Shown: positions 16,192 to 24,725 of the stretch, in pieces
How the letters are laid out: the number at the start of each line of letters is the position of its first letter
Numbering within the stretch: the stretch's first letter is position 1
Source of the DNA: Oscillospiraceae bacterium MB24-C1
GTDB lineage: Bacteria > Bacillota > Clostridia > Oscillospirales > Ruminococcaceae
NCBI GenBank assembly: GCA_030913685.1
Contig: CP133187.1
Span: forward strand, 930,001-994,000
DNA length: 64,000 nt
Direction of reading: 5' to 3'
Position numbers and translations under genes: made by a program
The notes under the pieces: generated by a model
What the model was told of the DNA's origin: nothing
Seen by the model: only the letters and a program-made list of their open reading frames with translations
Databases searched by the model: none

Positions 16192-18336
16192 ATGGGCCTG
16201 ACAAACAGTTCAGTCGGTATTAAAGCGATAGATTCCGGTTTGGAAATTAAAAAGCGCGCACCCACCGATAAGGTGATCGCAATTGCAGGAAACCCAAACG
16301 TCGGTAAAAGCACCGTGTTTAACGGATTGACTGGAATGAATCAGCATACCGGCAACTGGCCGGGGAAAACCGTCTCAAACGCACAGGGGTACTGCTCTAG
16401 TAAAAGGCACGATTACGTTATGGTGGATATACCCGGTACATATTCGCTGATGGCCCATTCTGCCGAGGAAGAGGTTGCCCGAAATTTTATCTGCTTTGGG
16501 GAACCGGATGCCGTGGTGGTCGTCTGCGACGCCACCTGTCTGGAGCGAAACCTCAACCTTGTTTTACAGACAATCGAAATTTCTTCAAAAGTTCTTGTTT
16601 GTGTTAACTTAATGGATGAAGCAAAACGAAAAAATATTTCAATTGACTTACCAAAGGTTTCTGAACGATTAGGCGTTCCGGTTGTCGGCACCATCGCCCA
16701 AAAGAAAAGGAGCCTCACTAATCTTTTGGGTACGCTCGATAGCATTACGGATGGCGATCTTCATACTGCCCCCCTCAAAGTTCGCTATCCGGAAGAGGTT
16801 GAACATGCAATCGCCCTAATCGAACCGATTATCAAGCAAAAAACAGGTGGAAAACTTAACAGTCGGTGGCTGAGTCTAAAGCTTCTAGATCAGGATAAAT
16901 CGCTCATCAAAGAGATCAACGCCTACCTCGGTGATAACTTTTTACAGGATGAAGAGCTGAGCGCAGCATTAGAAGTAGCAAAACTTCAATTAAAACAGAA
17001 AGGTATCGGGCCGGATCAACTTAAAGATAAGGTTGTATCCGCGCTCGTGACGGCGGCGGAAAAGATATGTCGGGGTGCAGTTATTTACGAAAAGGAAAAA
17101 TACGATGCATTCGACCGTAAGGTTGACCGCATTCTAACCAGTAAGCGAACCGGCTATCCCATCATGATTTTGTTGCTGGCAATGGTGTTCTGGTTAACCA
17201 TCAGCGGCGCAAATCTCCCTTCACAATTGCTGGCCAACGGTTTGTTCTGGGTGCAGGACCGGCTGACTGACCTTTTCCGCTTTATGAATGCGCCAGAATG
17301 GCTACACGGCTTACTAGTTCTCGGTGTTTATCGTGTTTTGGCGTGGGTCGTCTCGGTTATGCTACCACCTATGGCAATCTTTTTCCCGCTTTTTACACTG
17401 CTGGAGGATGCAGGCTACCTGCCCAGGGTAGCATACAACCTTGATAAACCTTTTAAATGCTGTTGCGCGTGTGGAAAGCAGTCTTTGACCATGTGCATGG
17501 GGTTTGGCTGCAATGCCGCCGGAATTATCGGGTGTAGAATCATTGATTCGCCGCGCGAGCGATTGCTGGCCATTTTAACAAACAATTTCGTACCTTGTAA
17601 CGGGAGATTCCCCACGTTGATTGCCATATTAACCATGTTTTTTGCCGGCGTACAGGGTGGCACTGCTGCTTCTCTGTTATCTGCCATACTGCTGACTTCA
17701 GTAATCCTACTAGGCGTATTTGTCACATTCGCCGTCACAAAGCTACTTTCCAAAACATTGCTTAAAGGCGTCCCATCTTCATTTACATTAGAACTGCCAC
17801 CTTACCGAAAACCGCAGATCGGCAAAGTGATTGTTCGCTCGGTTTTTGATAGAACACTTTTTGTATTGGGAAGAGCCGTAGCGGTTGCTGCACCCGCCGG
17901 TCTGGTGATATGGCTGATGGCCAATATAATGGTGGGTGGAACCAGCGTTTTAAATCATTGTGCTACCTTTTTAGACCCTTTTGCACAGCTGATGGGTTTG
18001 GACGGCGTTATATTGATTGCTTTTATTCTAGGCTTTCCCGCAAATGAAATCGTCATCCCAATTATTATTATGGCCTATATGGCCCAGGGGAGCATTCTTG
18101 AGCTGGAAAGTCTAGCGGAGATGAAGCAGTTGTTTGTGGCAAACGGCTGGACTTGGGTCACCGCAATCAGTACCATGTTGTTCTCGTTGATGCACTGGCC
18201 CTGCTCCACGACGCTGTTAACCATTAAAAAGGAAACGGGCAGCTGGAAATGGACCGCCTTGGCAATGGCTATCCCTACGGCAATTGGTATAGGCGCCTGT
18301 ATTTTATTTGCGAGCATTGCAAAACTTTTTGTTTAG
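16192..18336 (+). CDS. feoB: FeoB ferrous iron transporter
   Basis: A 714-residue Fe2+ transporter. The N-terminal G domain has G1 'GNPNVGKST', G3 'DIPGTYSL' and G4 'VNLMDE'; a helical linker and the membrane domain follow with Gate motifs 'GFGCNAAGIIGC' and 'GRAVAVAAPAGLVIW'. A Cys-rich segment 'KCCCACGKQSLTMCMGFGC' precedes the first gate; this is the clostridial variant, not the enterobacterial sequence. It is cotranscribed with feoA and ends at a strong terminator. Confidence 0.95.
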   Translation: MGLTNSSVGIKAIDSGLEIKKRAPTDKVIAIAGNPNVGKSTVFNGLTGMNQHTGNWPGKTVSNAQGYCSSKRHDYVMVDIPGTYSLMAHSAEEEVARNFICFGEPDAVVVVCDATCLERNLNLVLQTIEISSKVLVCVNLMDEAKRKNISIDLPKVSERLGVPVVGTIAQKKRSLTNLLGTLDSITDGDLHTAPLKVRYPEEVEHAIALIEPIIKQKTGGKLNSRWLSLKLLDQDKSLIKEINAYLGDNFLQDEELSAALEVAKLQLKQKGIGPDQLKDKVVSALVTAAEKICRGAVIYEKEKYDAFDRKVDRILTSKRTGYPIMILLLAMVFWLTISGANLPSQLLANGLFWVQDRLTDLFRFMNAPEWLHGLLVLGVYRVLAWVVSVMLPPMAIFFPLFTLLEDAGYLPRVAYNLDKPFKCCCACGKQSLTMCMGFGCNAAGIIGCRIIDSPRERLLAILTNNFVPCNGRFPTLIAILTMFFAGVQGGTAASLLSAILLTSVILLGVFVTFAVTKLLSKTLLKGVPSSFTLELPPYRKPQIGKVIVRSVFDRTLFVLGRAVAVAAPAGLVIWLMANIMVGGTSVLNHCATFLDPFAQLMGLDGVILIAFILGFPANEIVIPIIIMAYMAQGSILELESLAEMKQLFVANGWTWVTAISTMLFSLMHWPCSTTLLTIKKETGSWKWTALAMAIPTAIGIGACILFASIAKLFV

Positions 18337-18354
18337 GCTTTCTCTCCCGCAAGA

Positions 18355-18394
18355 AAAAACAGCACAGAGCCATATGACGGCCTGTGCTGTTTTT
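18355..18394 (+). terminator. Intrinsic terminator of feoAB
   Basis: A perfect 13-bp stem AAAAACAGCACAG (18355-18367) with CTGTGCTGTTTTT (18382-18394), 14-base loop and T-run. Confidence 0.92.
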
Positions 18395-18484
18395 CAGTTT
18401 TTATTTTCATAATCAAAAAGCTTTTAGGGAACACATTTGGTTAACCATTCTTGCAATGGTACTAAATATCAACATGCCAAAACT

Positions 18485-18982
18485 TCAATTCCTATTTATA
18501 CACCACGCCAGATAAACTCTGGCACGCTCACGAAGCTTACCCTGTGTACAAATCATAGCGTGATACATTTCATCATTCATTTTGAACACGCCAATCTCCC
18601 CTGACAAAAGGTTTTCAGGCAACGCTAGTCCAAGGGTCTCAAAAAGCTAAACCACCCTGTCATCCCCACCTTTTCTATGCGCTAAAAGCGCAAGATGTAC
18701 AGTCTTTTGAAACAAAAGAGAAAAAACGGTTCCATGAAATGAATTGGTATAGACCTGTTTGGCATTGTGGAAAAGTCCCAGCCACTCCTGTACCGTATAG
18801 CCAGCACAGGCCTGCGAGCCCATCTGTAAAAATATACCCGCACCAATACCGATTGCGGACACCCCAATTCCAACAAAGATAAGTTCAATGTCGGAATAAG
18901 TCTGTGCCAAAATGGACGAAAGGCAAATCGAAAGATGCTCCTGTGCATTATAACACGGCACAATCAGCGTTACGGTTTTGAT
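18485..18982 (-). pseudogene. Glycosyltransferase/pyruvyltransferase fusion relic
   Basis: The frame begins like a family 2 glycosyltransferase ('IKTVTLIVPCYNAQEHLS', 'QTYSDIELIFV') and switches after about 35 residues to the C-terminal part of a polysaccharide pyruvyltransferase ('TVQEWLGLFHNAKQVYTNSF', 'HGTVFSLLFQK'). An in-frame TAG at 18647-18649 interrupts it, after which pyruvyltransferase-like sequence resumes in the same frame ('LFETLGLALPENLL') to a TGA at 18485. The codon where a start is expected, one base after the upstream gene's stop and behind GGGAGGGGG, is ATC instead of ATG. This looks like an internal deletion that joined two neighbouring genes, followed by decay. Confidence 0.7.
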
Positions 18983-18983
18983 G

Positions 18984-19757
18984 TTAGCCCCCTCCCTGCC
19001 GCGCTTTGAGGCGGGCGCGCAAAATATTGGCGTAGTCATGTTTTTCCTGATTGGCGAAGCTTATTCCCGTATTACTACCGTGGATGCGTCGGGAAAGCGT
19101 CACATCCTCCACACTGGCAACGGGCAGACCGCTATCCTTGAGTTTGAGCTGCCACGCAATGGTTTCGCCACTTTTAAGCGTGGCATCAAATAACCCGACC
19201 CGGCGAAATGCCTCTTTGCGTATCAAAGCACAGCCCGGCAAGCAGCCCGAGTAAGGCTCTTTGCGCGCACCGGCCAAATACCGTTGCGCATTCGGGATAC
19301 CCAGCTCCACAAAATCCTGCGCGCGGGAGAAAACGGCAACCAGGTTGGGGGTTTGATGAAGCGCCTTCCAAAGACGTTGCAAGCTATCGGGGCAGAGCAG
19401 GTCATCGGCGTCTAGAAAGAAAAGATACCCGTAGCTACTGTGGGTAATACCATGGTTGCGCGCTGCGGCAGCCCCCTGCTTCACCTGCTGAATTAAGGTC
19501 ACGCCCAAGCTCTGCGCTTTATCGGCAGTGCCATCGGTGGAACCATCATCCACAACGATAATCTCCAGAGGGAAATCCCTTTGCTGGTGCTGCACGCTTT
19601 CAATAACTTTTGCCAAAAATTTTTCTGCGTTATGGGCGGGGATGATAACCGAAACACCAGGCTTTCCCCGTTTATGTACGTCGCGAAGACTTTGGCAGTA
19701 GACTTTTTTCAACCGGTTAACCATCGTCTCATGCTCTGGCAATACCATTGTGATCAT
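18984..19757 (-). CDS. Family 2 glycosyltransferase
   Basis: A 257-residue GT-A fold enzyme that would transfer a sugar from a nucleotide donor at the membrane face, probably for a surface polysaccharide. Motifs: 'VSVIIPAHNAEKFLAKVI', 'EIIVVDDGSTDGT', 'AAARNHGI' and the metal-binding 'FFLDADD'; an acceptor-side 'DATLKSGETIAWQLKLKDSG' follows. No ribosome site is clear at ATG 19757; the internal ATG at 19724 is an alternative. It is followed immediately by the relic at 18485-18982, so it may be the last working gene of a reduced polysaccharide locus. Confidence 0.8.
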   Translation of the reverse strand: MITMVLPEHETMVNRLKKVYCQSLRDVHKRGKPGVSVIIPAHNAEKFLAKVIESVQHQQRDFPLEIIVVDDGSTDGTADKAQSLGVTLIQQVKQGAAAARNHGITHSSYGYLFFLDADDLLCPDSLQRLWKALHQTPNLVAVFSRAQDFVELGIPNAQRYLAGARKEPYSGCLPGCALIRKEAFRRVGLFDATLKSGETIAWQLKLKDSGLPVASVEDVTLSRRIHGSNTGISFANQEKHDYANILRARLKARQGGG

Positions 19758-19783
19758 CAGGTGTTCGGGGCTTTTAATATAAA

Positions 19784-19818
19784 AAATCCACGGTTTCTTG
19801 TGTTGAAACCTTGGATTT
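19784..19818 (-). terminator. Intrinsic terminator of the citrate lyase operon
   Basis: AAATCCACGGTTTC (19784-19797) pairs with GAAACCTTGGATTT (19805-19818), one mismatch, 7-base loop, T6 tail on the - strand. It lies 120 bases after the citX stop. Confidence 0.85.
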
Positions 19819-19941
19819 ATTTTCTACCTAAAGTAGCCAGCCTACAGCTACCGCCTGCTCTCTTGCCTTAAAATGCGCCCTATCTATAGAGCATACCGCA
19901 ATCGCCGGCAATAGTAAGACTGACAATGGTTTACATCGACG

Positions 19942-20460
19942 TTATAACGGTCGTTGCTGTACCGATGGTAACTGCGCGCGGGCAAAGCGAATTAACTCCT
20001 CGCGTTTATGGGCGCGCGTTACCACACACACCGCCGCCTCCTTACCGCATAGAAAGCATCGGCGCGGCGGCAACCCAATATCACTTCTGCTCCATGCGTG
20101 TAGATCCTTCCCCATGACATCCAGATCTAGTAAGCGACCGCCGGGTAGCGTCTCCTCCTGCTCGACGCAAAAACGCTTTAATGATGCAGCAGTACAACGG
20201 CAGCCTGTCAACATCATGGGGCCGTCGGCAGTATCTGTAATTTCCAGACAGACCGGCGAAAAACCCGCCTGCGACAAATGCCCCATCAGCACTTGACATT
20301 GTTGATGAAACCAGACTGAAAAAGAAGGTTCGCCACGCGCTGGCAATGGTATGCAAAGCGTAGCCGACAAAAGTGACGGCCAGTCTGCCGCCAATGACCG
20401 GCGGCGCTGCCATCGCATTTCTCGCACTTTCAAAATATTATCCAGCTGCATATCGACCAT
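19942..20460 (-). CDS. citX: CitX, citrate lyase holo-ACP synthase
   Basis: A 172-residue apo-citrate lyase phosphoribosyl-dephospho-CoA transferase that loads the prosthetic group on CitD. Characteristic motif 'GRLLDLDVMGKDLHAWSRSD' with 'PRRCFLCGKEAAVCVVTRAH' near the C-terminus; N-terminal 'ILKVREMRWQRRRSLAADWP' is also typical. The stand-alone CitX length fits; no CitG partner domain is fused. It is the last gene of the operon. Confidence 0.88.
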   Translation of the reverse strand: MVDMQLDNILKVREMRWQRRRSLAADWPSLLSATLCIPLPARGEPSFSVWFHQQCQVLMGHLSQAGFSPVCLEITDTADGPMMLTGCRCTAASLKRFCVEQEETLPGGRLLDLDVMGKDLHAWSRSDIGLPPRRCFLCGKEAAVCVVTRAHKREELIRFARAQLPSVQQRPL

Positions 20461-20523
20461 TACCTTGCTCCACTTCTCATAATTAATCCACTGTATTTTA
20501 GGGCTATCCCGCGTTATACTTCC

Positions 20524-21543
20524 TTAACCGTTTGCCCCGATCAGCCGGGTGTACACGGTCTCAAAATCCGGACTATTCAGATATGCCCAGGTTGTGGCGG
20601 GTACAAGAGCTTGCACCTCGGCCTTCTTGCCTTGTGCCAGCAGCGCTCTGACACGGCTGGCACTTACCGCCTGACCTTTTAGCGCCAGCCTTTCGATAAG
20701 ATGCACGCGAATACCCGCGGGTTCCAGCTGGGCAACTGCGGCGCAATTGTAAAGCTCGGTTACGGGCGAAAACGGTTCGGTACCCAAAAAGCGATCGGTA
20801 ATCCCCAAAGAAGGCGCAATATAGCGGGCAAAGAGCGCCATATCGACAGCCGCCTGCACAGCGGCAAGCTCAGTCGAACGCGTAAAATAAGACGGGAAGG
20901 TCAAAGACGATATGACATAACGCCCGCCGGACAGCACCGTCACATTTGGCAGATGTGCAACACCCCTGCATAACAGCTCAAACCGCACTTCAAACGGAAA
21001 TTCCGAGAGATTTTCCTGCACCGCCAGAATAATCACCCGATCGCAACAGCGGCTTGTCTGTTCAACAAGGTGCTGGTGCCCCAACGTGAACGGGTTGCAA
21101 TTCATGACCACCGCACCCACCCGCCCGCGGGAGGGGCCTGCCTGAGCAGAAAGCGTACGGCAAAACTGATCTACACCCTGTGCGCCCCATTCCAGCAACG
21201 CGGCCTTTCCCGGCACAGAAACGACGGCGCGGAATCCGAGCTGTCTGAAATAGTCGGCTTTTTCAGGCTTAGTGAATAAGTGCAGGTGGTAGACGCCTTT
21301 TTGAGCAGCCACACGCAGCAGGTGGGTGACAACCTTGGCGGATAAATCCTCCCCCTGACAGGACGGTGAAACCGCGATCATTTGCAGCATATCTCCGACG
21401 AGCGAACCAGTCGCCAAAAGCATGTCGCTATCCTCTTCATAAATTCCCACGGTGTAATTCGGCGTCTGAGCTGAGCATGTCAATCCGCAGTGCTCAAGCA
21501 GTGGGAGAGCCGCTTGTATCGTGATTTTTCGCTCTAAATACAT
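20524..21543 (-). CDS. citC: [Citrate (pro-3S)-lyase] ligase CitC
   Basis: A 339-residue ligase that acetylates the CitD prosthetic group using acetate and ATP, switching citrate lyase on. The N-terminal part is GNAT-like ('MIAVSPSCQGEDLSAKVVTH'); the C-terminal nucleotidyltransferase has 'VVMNCNPFTLGHQHLVEQ' (HxGH-type site), 'EFPFEVRFELLCRGV' and 'SASRVRALLAQG'. Family length is normal (about 330-350). Confidence 0.92.
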   Translation of the reverse strand: MYLERKITIQAALPLLEHCGLTCSAQTPNYTVGIYEEDSDMLLATGSLVGDMLQMIAVSPSCQGEDLSAKVVTHLLRVAAQKGVYHLHLFTKPEKADYFRQLGFRAVVSVPGKAALLEWGAQGVDQFCRTLSAQAGPSRGRVGAVVMNCNPFTLGHQHLVEQTSRCCDRVIILAVQENLSEFPFEVRFELLCRGVAHLPNVTVLSGGRYVISSLTFPSYFTRSTELAAVQAAVDMALFARYIAPSLGITDRFLGTEPFSPVTELYNCAAVAQLEPAGIRVHLIERLALKGQAVSASRVRALLAQGKKAEVQALVPATTWAYLNSPDFETVYTRLIGANG

Positions 21544-21679
21544 ATCTTATTCCTCTGTTTCTCGGCGGGCTGCGACGTGTGGCACAACAGGTTAAACTGT
21601 TGTTTTTCTGGTGCTTGAGCCGCAAAACACGGGGAGCCGTCCCTGTAATCATCGAGCAATCTCCAGATAAATTCCATTC

Positions 21680-22114
21680 TTATTTATGCATATCCAGAAC
21701 CCACTGTGGGGCGAGTTGCGGGGGTTCCTGTCCCAAAGCCACAGCCGCTTTGTAGGCCGCGATTGCCGCATCGCGCTTCTCTTCATAGGCTGCCTTTTCC
21801 TCGGCCTTTTCCAGCACTTCAAGAATCCTGTCGCGGGGAACGGCGGTAACGCCGTCGTAATCGCCCACGATCAGGTCACCGGGGCTAACGGTGATGCCGC
21901 CGCAGGTGACAGGCTGGTTGATCTCTCCGGGGCCTTTTTTGCCGGGGCCGCGCTGCATAAATCCTCTGGCATACACCGGCATGCCCAGCGCAATGCAGCC
22001 GTCGTTCGGAATGCCCAACCCCTTCATACCGTCGGCCAGCTGAGCAGTGCTAAGCTTAGAGGCGCGCACAATAATTTCCTCGGGCAAAAGCGCGGGCATT
22101 GGATGAAACGCCAT
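21680..22114 (-). CDS. RraA-like aldolase/decarboxylase with large internal deletion
   Basis: A 144-residue product related to RraA-like 4-hydroxy-4-methyl-2-oxoglutarate aldolases, which normally have about 210-230 residues. The N-terminus ('STAQLADGMKGLGIP') and the C-terminus ('GMPVYARGFMQRGPGKKGPG', 'SPGDLIVGDYDGVTAVPRDR') match, but roughly 70-80 residues are missing between 'NDGCI' and 'ALGMPVYARG'. The lost part holds the catalytic Arg-Asp motif (GGxRD) and most of the substrate site. The frame stays open and GGAGG precedes the ATG, so it may still be translated. Related full-length enzymes can decarboxylate oxaloacetate, which would fit a citrate operon, but this version should be inactive. 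Confidence 0.75.
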   Translation of the reverse strand: MAFHPMPALLPEEIIVRASKLSTAQLADGMKGLGIPNDGCIALGMPVYARGFMQRGPGKKGPGEINQPVTCGGITVSPGDLIVGDYDGVTAVPRDRILEVLEKAEEKAAYEEKRDAAIAAYKAAVALGQEPPQLAPQWVLDMHK

Positions 22115-22119
22115 ACAAA

Positions 22120-23109
22120 TCAGTCCTCCAATTGAATCTTAGTGTTCAGCAGTTGCGCATTGACGACATCTCGCCGTCCAAGCGGCAGACCACCGTCTAC
22201 TTTTTTAATATTATCAAAGCAGCGCACAATCATATTCACATCATTATCCGCAGTGTTTCCACCGATGTGCGGCGTTATGACGACGTTTTTCATGGTGTAA
22301 AACGGGCAATCGGCCCCGGGCGGTTCGGCGGCAAAAGCGTCAAGGCCTGCACCTAACAGCTTTCCGGTCTGCAATGCCTCGGCGAGGTCATCCTCATTGA
22401 CGATGCCGCCACGTGCCGTGTTGATAAGAATAGCGGTTGGCTTCATCATTGCCAGCCGGGTTTTATCAATCAGGTTGGTGGTCTGTTCAGTCAGAGGTAC
22501 ATGTAAACTGACAATGTCGGAGGTCGACATCAGTTGATCCAGCGGGCAAAACGTGATTCCAAGTGCCTGTTCCTGCGCTTCTGGGATGCGGAACATGTCA
22601 TAATACTGTACCGTTGCGCCGAAGCCCTGAACAATTTTGGTTACCTTACGACCAATGTTGCCAAGCCCTACCAGACCGACTGTCTTTCCGTTGATAAGGT
22701 AGGATGTACTTGAAAATTCATCTTTGGCCCAGACATTTTCTTTTAACCGGCGGTTTGCGGCAAGCAGGTGGCGGTAAACGGCAAGCATGTGCAACACCGC
22801 CAGCTCGGCCACCGGCTGAGAATTGATGCCAACACAGGTGGCAACGGGAATATCCCGAGCGCTGATGCCCGGAATATCGAGCGAGTCATAGCCTGCGCCC
22901 CACTTTTGAATGAACTGGAGCCGGTCAGCCGCTGCCAGATCGTCACCTTCCAGCCGGATGGTGCGGATAATGATGTAATCGGCCTCGCTTAACTTGCCAT
23001 AATCCTCCCGGGTGGGGACGTTGTACATCTCAAAACCTTCAGGCAGCATGTGATAAAGCGTTTCCCGCGTTTTGGGATGGTAGGGGCCGACCAATGCAAT
23101 CTTTTTCAA
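22120..23109 (-). CDS. D-2-hydroxyacid dehydrogenase
   Basis: A 329-residue NAD-dependent D-isomer 2-hydroxyacid dehydrogenase. The dinucleotide fold has 'GLVGLGNIGRKVTKI'; the catalytic Arg lies in 'INTARGGIVNEDDL', Glu in 'GAGLDAFAAEPP' and His in 'VVITPHIGGNT'. The enzyme interconverts a 2-oxoacid and a D-2-hydroxyacid; inside a citrate lyase operon a likely substrate is oxaloacetate or pyruvate, but this is inferred. It ends five bases before the RraA-like gene. Confidence 0.9.
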   Translation of the reverse strand: MKKIALVGPYHPKTRETLYHMLPEGFEMYNVPTREDYGKLSEADYIIIRTIRLEGDDLAAADRLQFIQKWGAGYDSLDIPGISARDIPVATCVGINSQPVAELAVLHMLAVYRHLLAANRRLKENVWAKDEFSSTSYLINGKTVGLVGLGNIGRKVTKIVQGFGATVQYYDMFRIPEAQEQALGITFCPLDQLMSTSDIVSLHVPLTEQTTNLIDKTRLAMMKPTAILINTARGGIVNEDDLAEALQTGKLLGAGLDAFAAEPPGADCPFYTMKNVVITPHIGGNTADNDVNMIVRCFDNIKKVDGGLPLGRRDVVNAQLLNTKIQLED

Positions 23110-23138
23110 TATAATACTCCCCTTCTTCTAAATGAGGG

Positions 23139-23174
23139 CGCACATGCCTTCACCGCACAGGGAAGGCATGTGCG
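23139..23174 (-). terminator. Hairpin between citF and the dehydrogenase gene
   Basis: A perfect 13-bp stem CGCACATGCCTTC (23139-23151) with GAAGGCATGTGCG (23162-23174) and a 10-base loop, but no T-run on the - strand. It may be a processing or RNA-stability element separating citDEF from the downstream genes. Confidence 0.6.
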
Positions 23175-23186
23175 TAAAATTAAAAA

Positions 23187-24725
23187 TTATTTCTCCAACT
23201 GACGGATCACATCTATAACGGTGCCATCTCGATATTCAACCAGTGCGACAACACGGTCGGTGCAGCGGATAGGCTCCGGAATGCCGGTGATTGTCTCGGC
23301 CAGATGCTTCATCTCTTCAATTCCGCATATCGCCACGTCGGCGTTTTTAAGGGAGTCGCGCAGCATATCATAGCTGCGATGCTGCGGGTTTAATGCGACA
23401 CCCACCTCGGTGACAACGGCTGCAACCGTCTCACCGGGGGTACACAGTGTAAAGACTTTATTGACAATTGAAGGGGTGCGCCCGCGGAACAGCGGCAGGG
23501 CCAATATTGGCACCTTTGCGCCGGCAGCAACATCCGGGCCGCCGCCCAATCCCCCAAGCATCTCACCGCTTGATCCGGTCAGTATGTTGACGTTGAAGTT
23601 GACATCCACTTCCAGCGCGCCCAGCACGGCGATATCCAAACGGTTGACCATACAGCCCTTGTTGTGTGGGTTTGCATAGCGGTTGGAGTCGCACTCGACA
23701 ATGCGGCTATTGCCCAACATGGCGCGAGCCGCCACAGCGTCGAAGGACTGCACCGCTTCGACGTAATTGATCAGGTCGGCGTTTAATAAATCAACTATTC
23801 CGGATGTGACACCGCCCAAAGCAAAGCCCGCCTTGATGCCCTTTTCCTGCATGTAATCGCCTACGTATTTGGTACAGGCGATCGGGATGGCACCTGCGCC
23901 CGTCTGAAAAGAAAAGCCGTTTTCAAAGCAGCCGCAATGGGCGATAACTACGGCGGTGTTTTTAGCAATCAGCAGGTCGCGCGGGTTTCGGGTCAGGCGG
24001 GCAGCACCCTTGCCGATTAGATCACTGTCGCCAATTTCATCTAAGCAAACCACCATATCCACCGTCTCCTGACGGATAGTGGCCGGCGTACAGGGGTAAG
24101 GCACAATGGTATCGGTAACCGCAATAACCTTTTTGCCGTGCTGTGCATCGACATGGCTGTAGCCCAGCGCACCGCAGGCGTTTTCGCCGATGACGCCGTT
24201 GGCGTTGCCGTATTCGTCGGCGGCAGAAACGCCGATAAAGGCAACATCCACCGTCAGCTCCCCGGCTGCAATCGCGCGTGGACGTCCGCCGTGTGGGCGC
24301 AGAATGACCGGCTTTTCCATCGCACCCGCAATGACAGCGTCGCCAAGTTCGCCGCGGATGCCACTGGCCTCCACTCGGTCGATTACGCCGCTCTCAATAA
24401 AATGTACTATCGAGGGATTGCGCAAATTGACAACGGCGCTCGGCGCAAAGCGCAGGCCGCGTATCCCCATTTCTTCAATGGTGGTCAGAACCTGACCGAT
24501 AATCTTGTCTCCCTCGCGAAAATGATGGTGAAATGTGATCGTCATGCCGTCTTTCAGGCCACTTTCCTCAATGGCTGCCCGCAGACCGACACACAGTTTA
24601 CTTCCACCGCCAAAGCCCATTTTTCCTGTTGCGGGGTTGACGGCTGCAAACGGCCCGGTGTAGGGCTTTATGATATGGCCGCCGCATTCCTCCGGGAGAT
24701 TGACTCCCGCTTTATTCAACGCCAT
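23187..24725 (-). CDS. citF: Citrate lyase alpha subunit CitF
   Basis: A 512-residue citrate:acetyl-ACP transferase subunit, normal for the family. Motifs: 'GGKIxx'-type opening replaced by 'VNPATGKMGFGGGSKLCVGL', 'ITFHHHFREGDKIIG', 'ILRPHGGRPRAIAAGEL', 'LEVDVNFNVNILTGSSGE' and 'GGLGGGPDVAAGA'. It exchanges acetyl-ACP for citryl-ACP. ATG 24725 lies at a good distance from GGAGGGG; the frame is open further but overlaps citE more. Confidence 0.93.
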   Translation of the reverse strand: MALNKAGVNLPEECGGHIIKPYTGPFAAVNPATGKMGFGGGSKLCVGLRAAIEESGLKDGMTITFHHHFREGDKIIGQVLTTIEEMGIRGLRFAPSAVVNLRNPSIVHFIESGVIDRVEASGIRGELGDAVIAGAMEKPVILRPHGGRPRAIAAGELTVDVAFIGVSAADEYGNANGVIGENACGALGYSHVDAQHGKKVIAVTDTIVPYPCTPATIRQETVDMVVCLDEIGDSDLIGKGAARLTRNPRDLLIAKNTAVVIAHCGCFENGFSFQTGAGAIPIACTKYVGDYMQEKGIKAGFALGGVTSGIVDLLNADLINYVEAVQSFDAVAARAMLGNSRIVECDSNRYANPHNKGCMVNRLDIAVLGALEVDVNFNVNILTGSSGEMLGGLGGGPDVAAGAKVPILALPLFRGRTPSIVNKVFTLCTPGETVAAVVTEVGVALNPQHRSYDMLRDSLKNADVAICGIEEMKHLAETITGIPEPIRCTDRVVALVEYRDGTVIDVIRQLEK

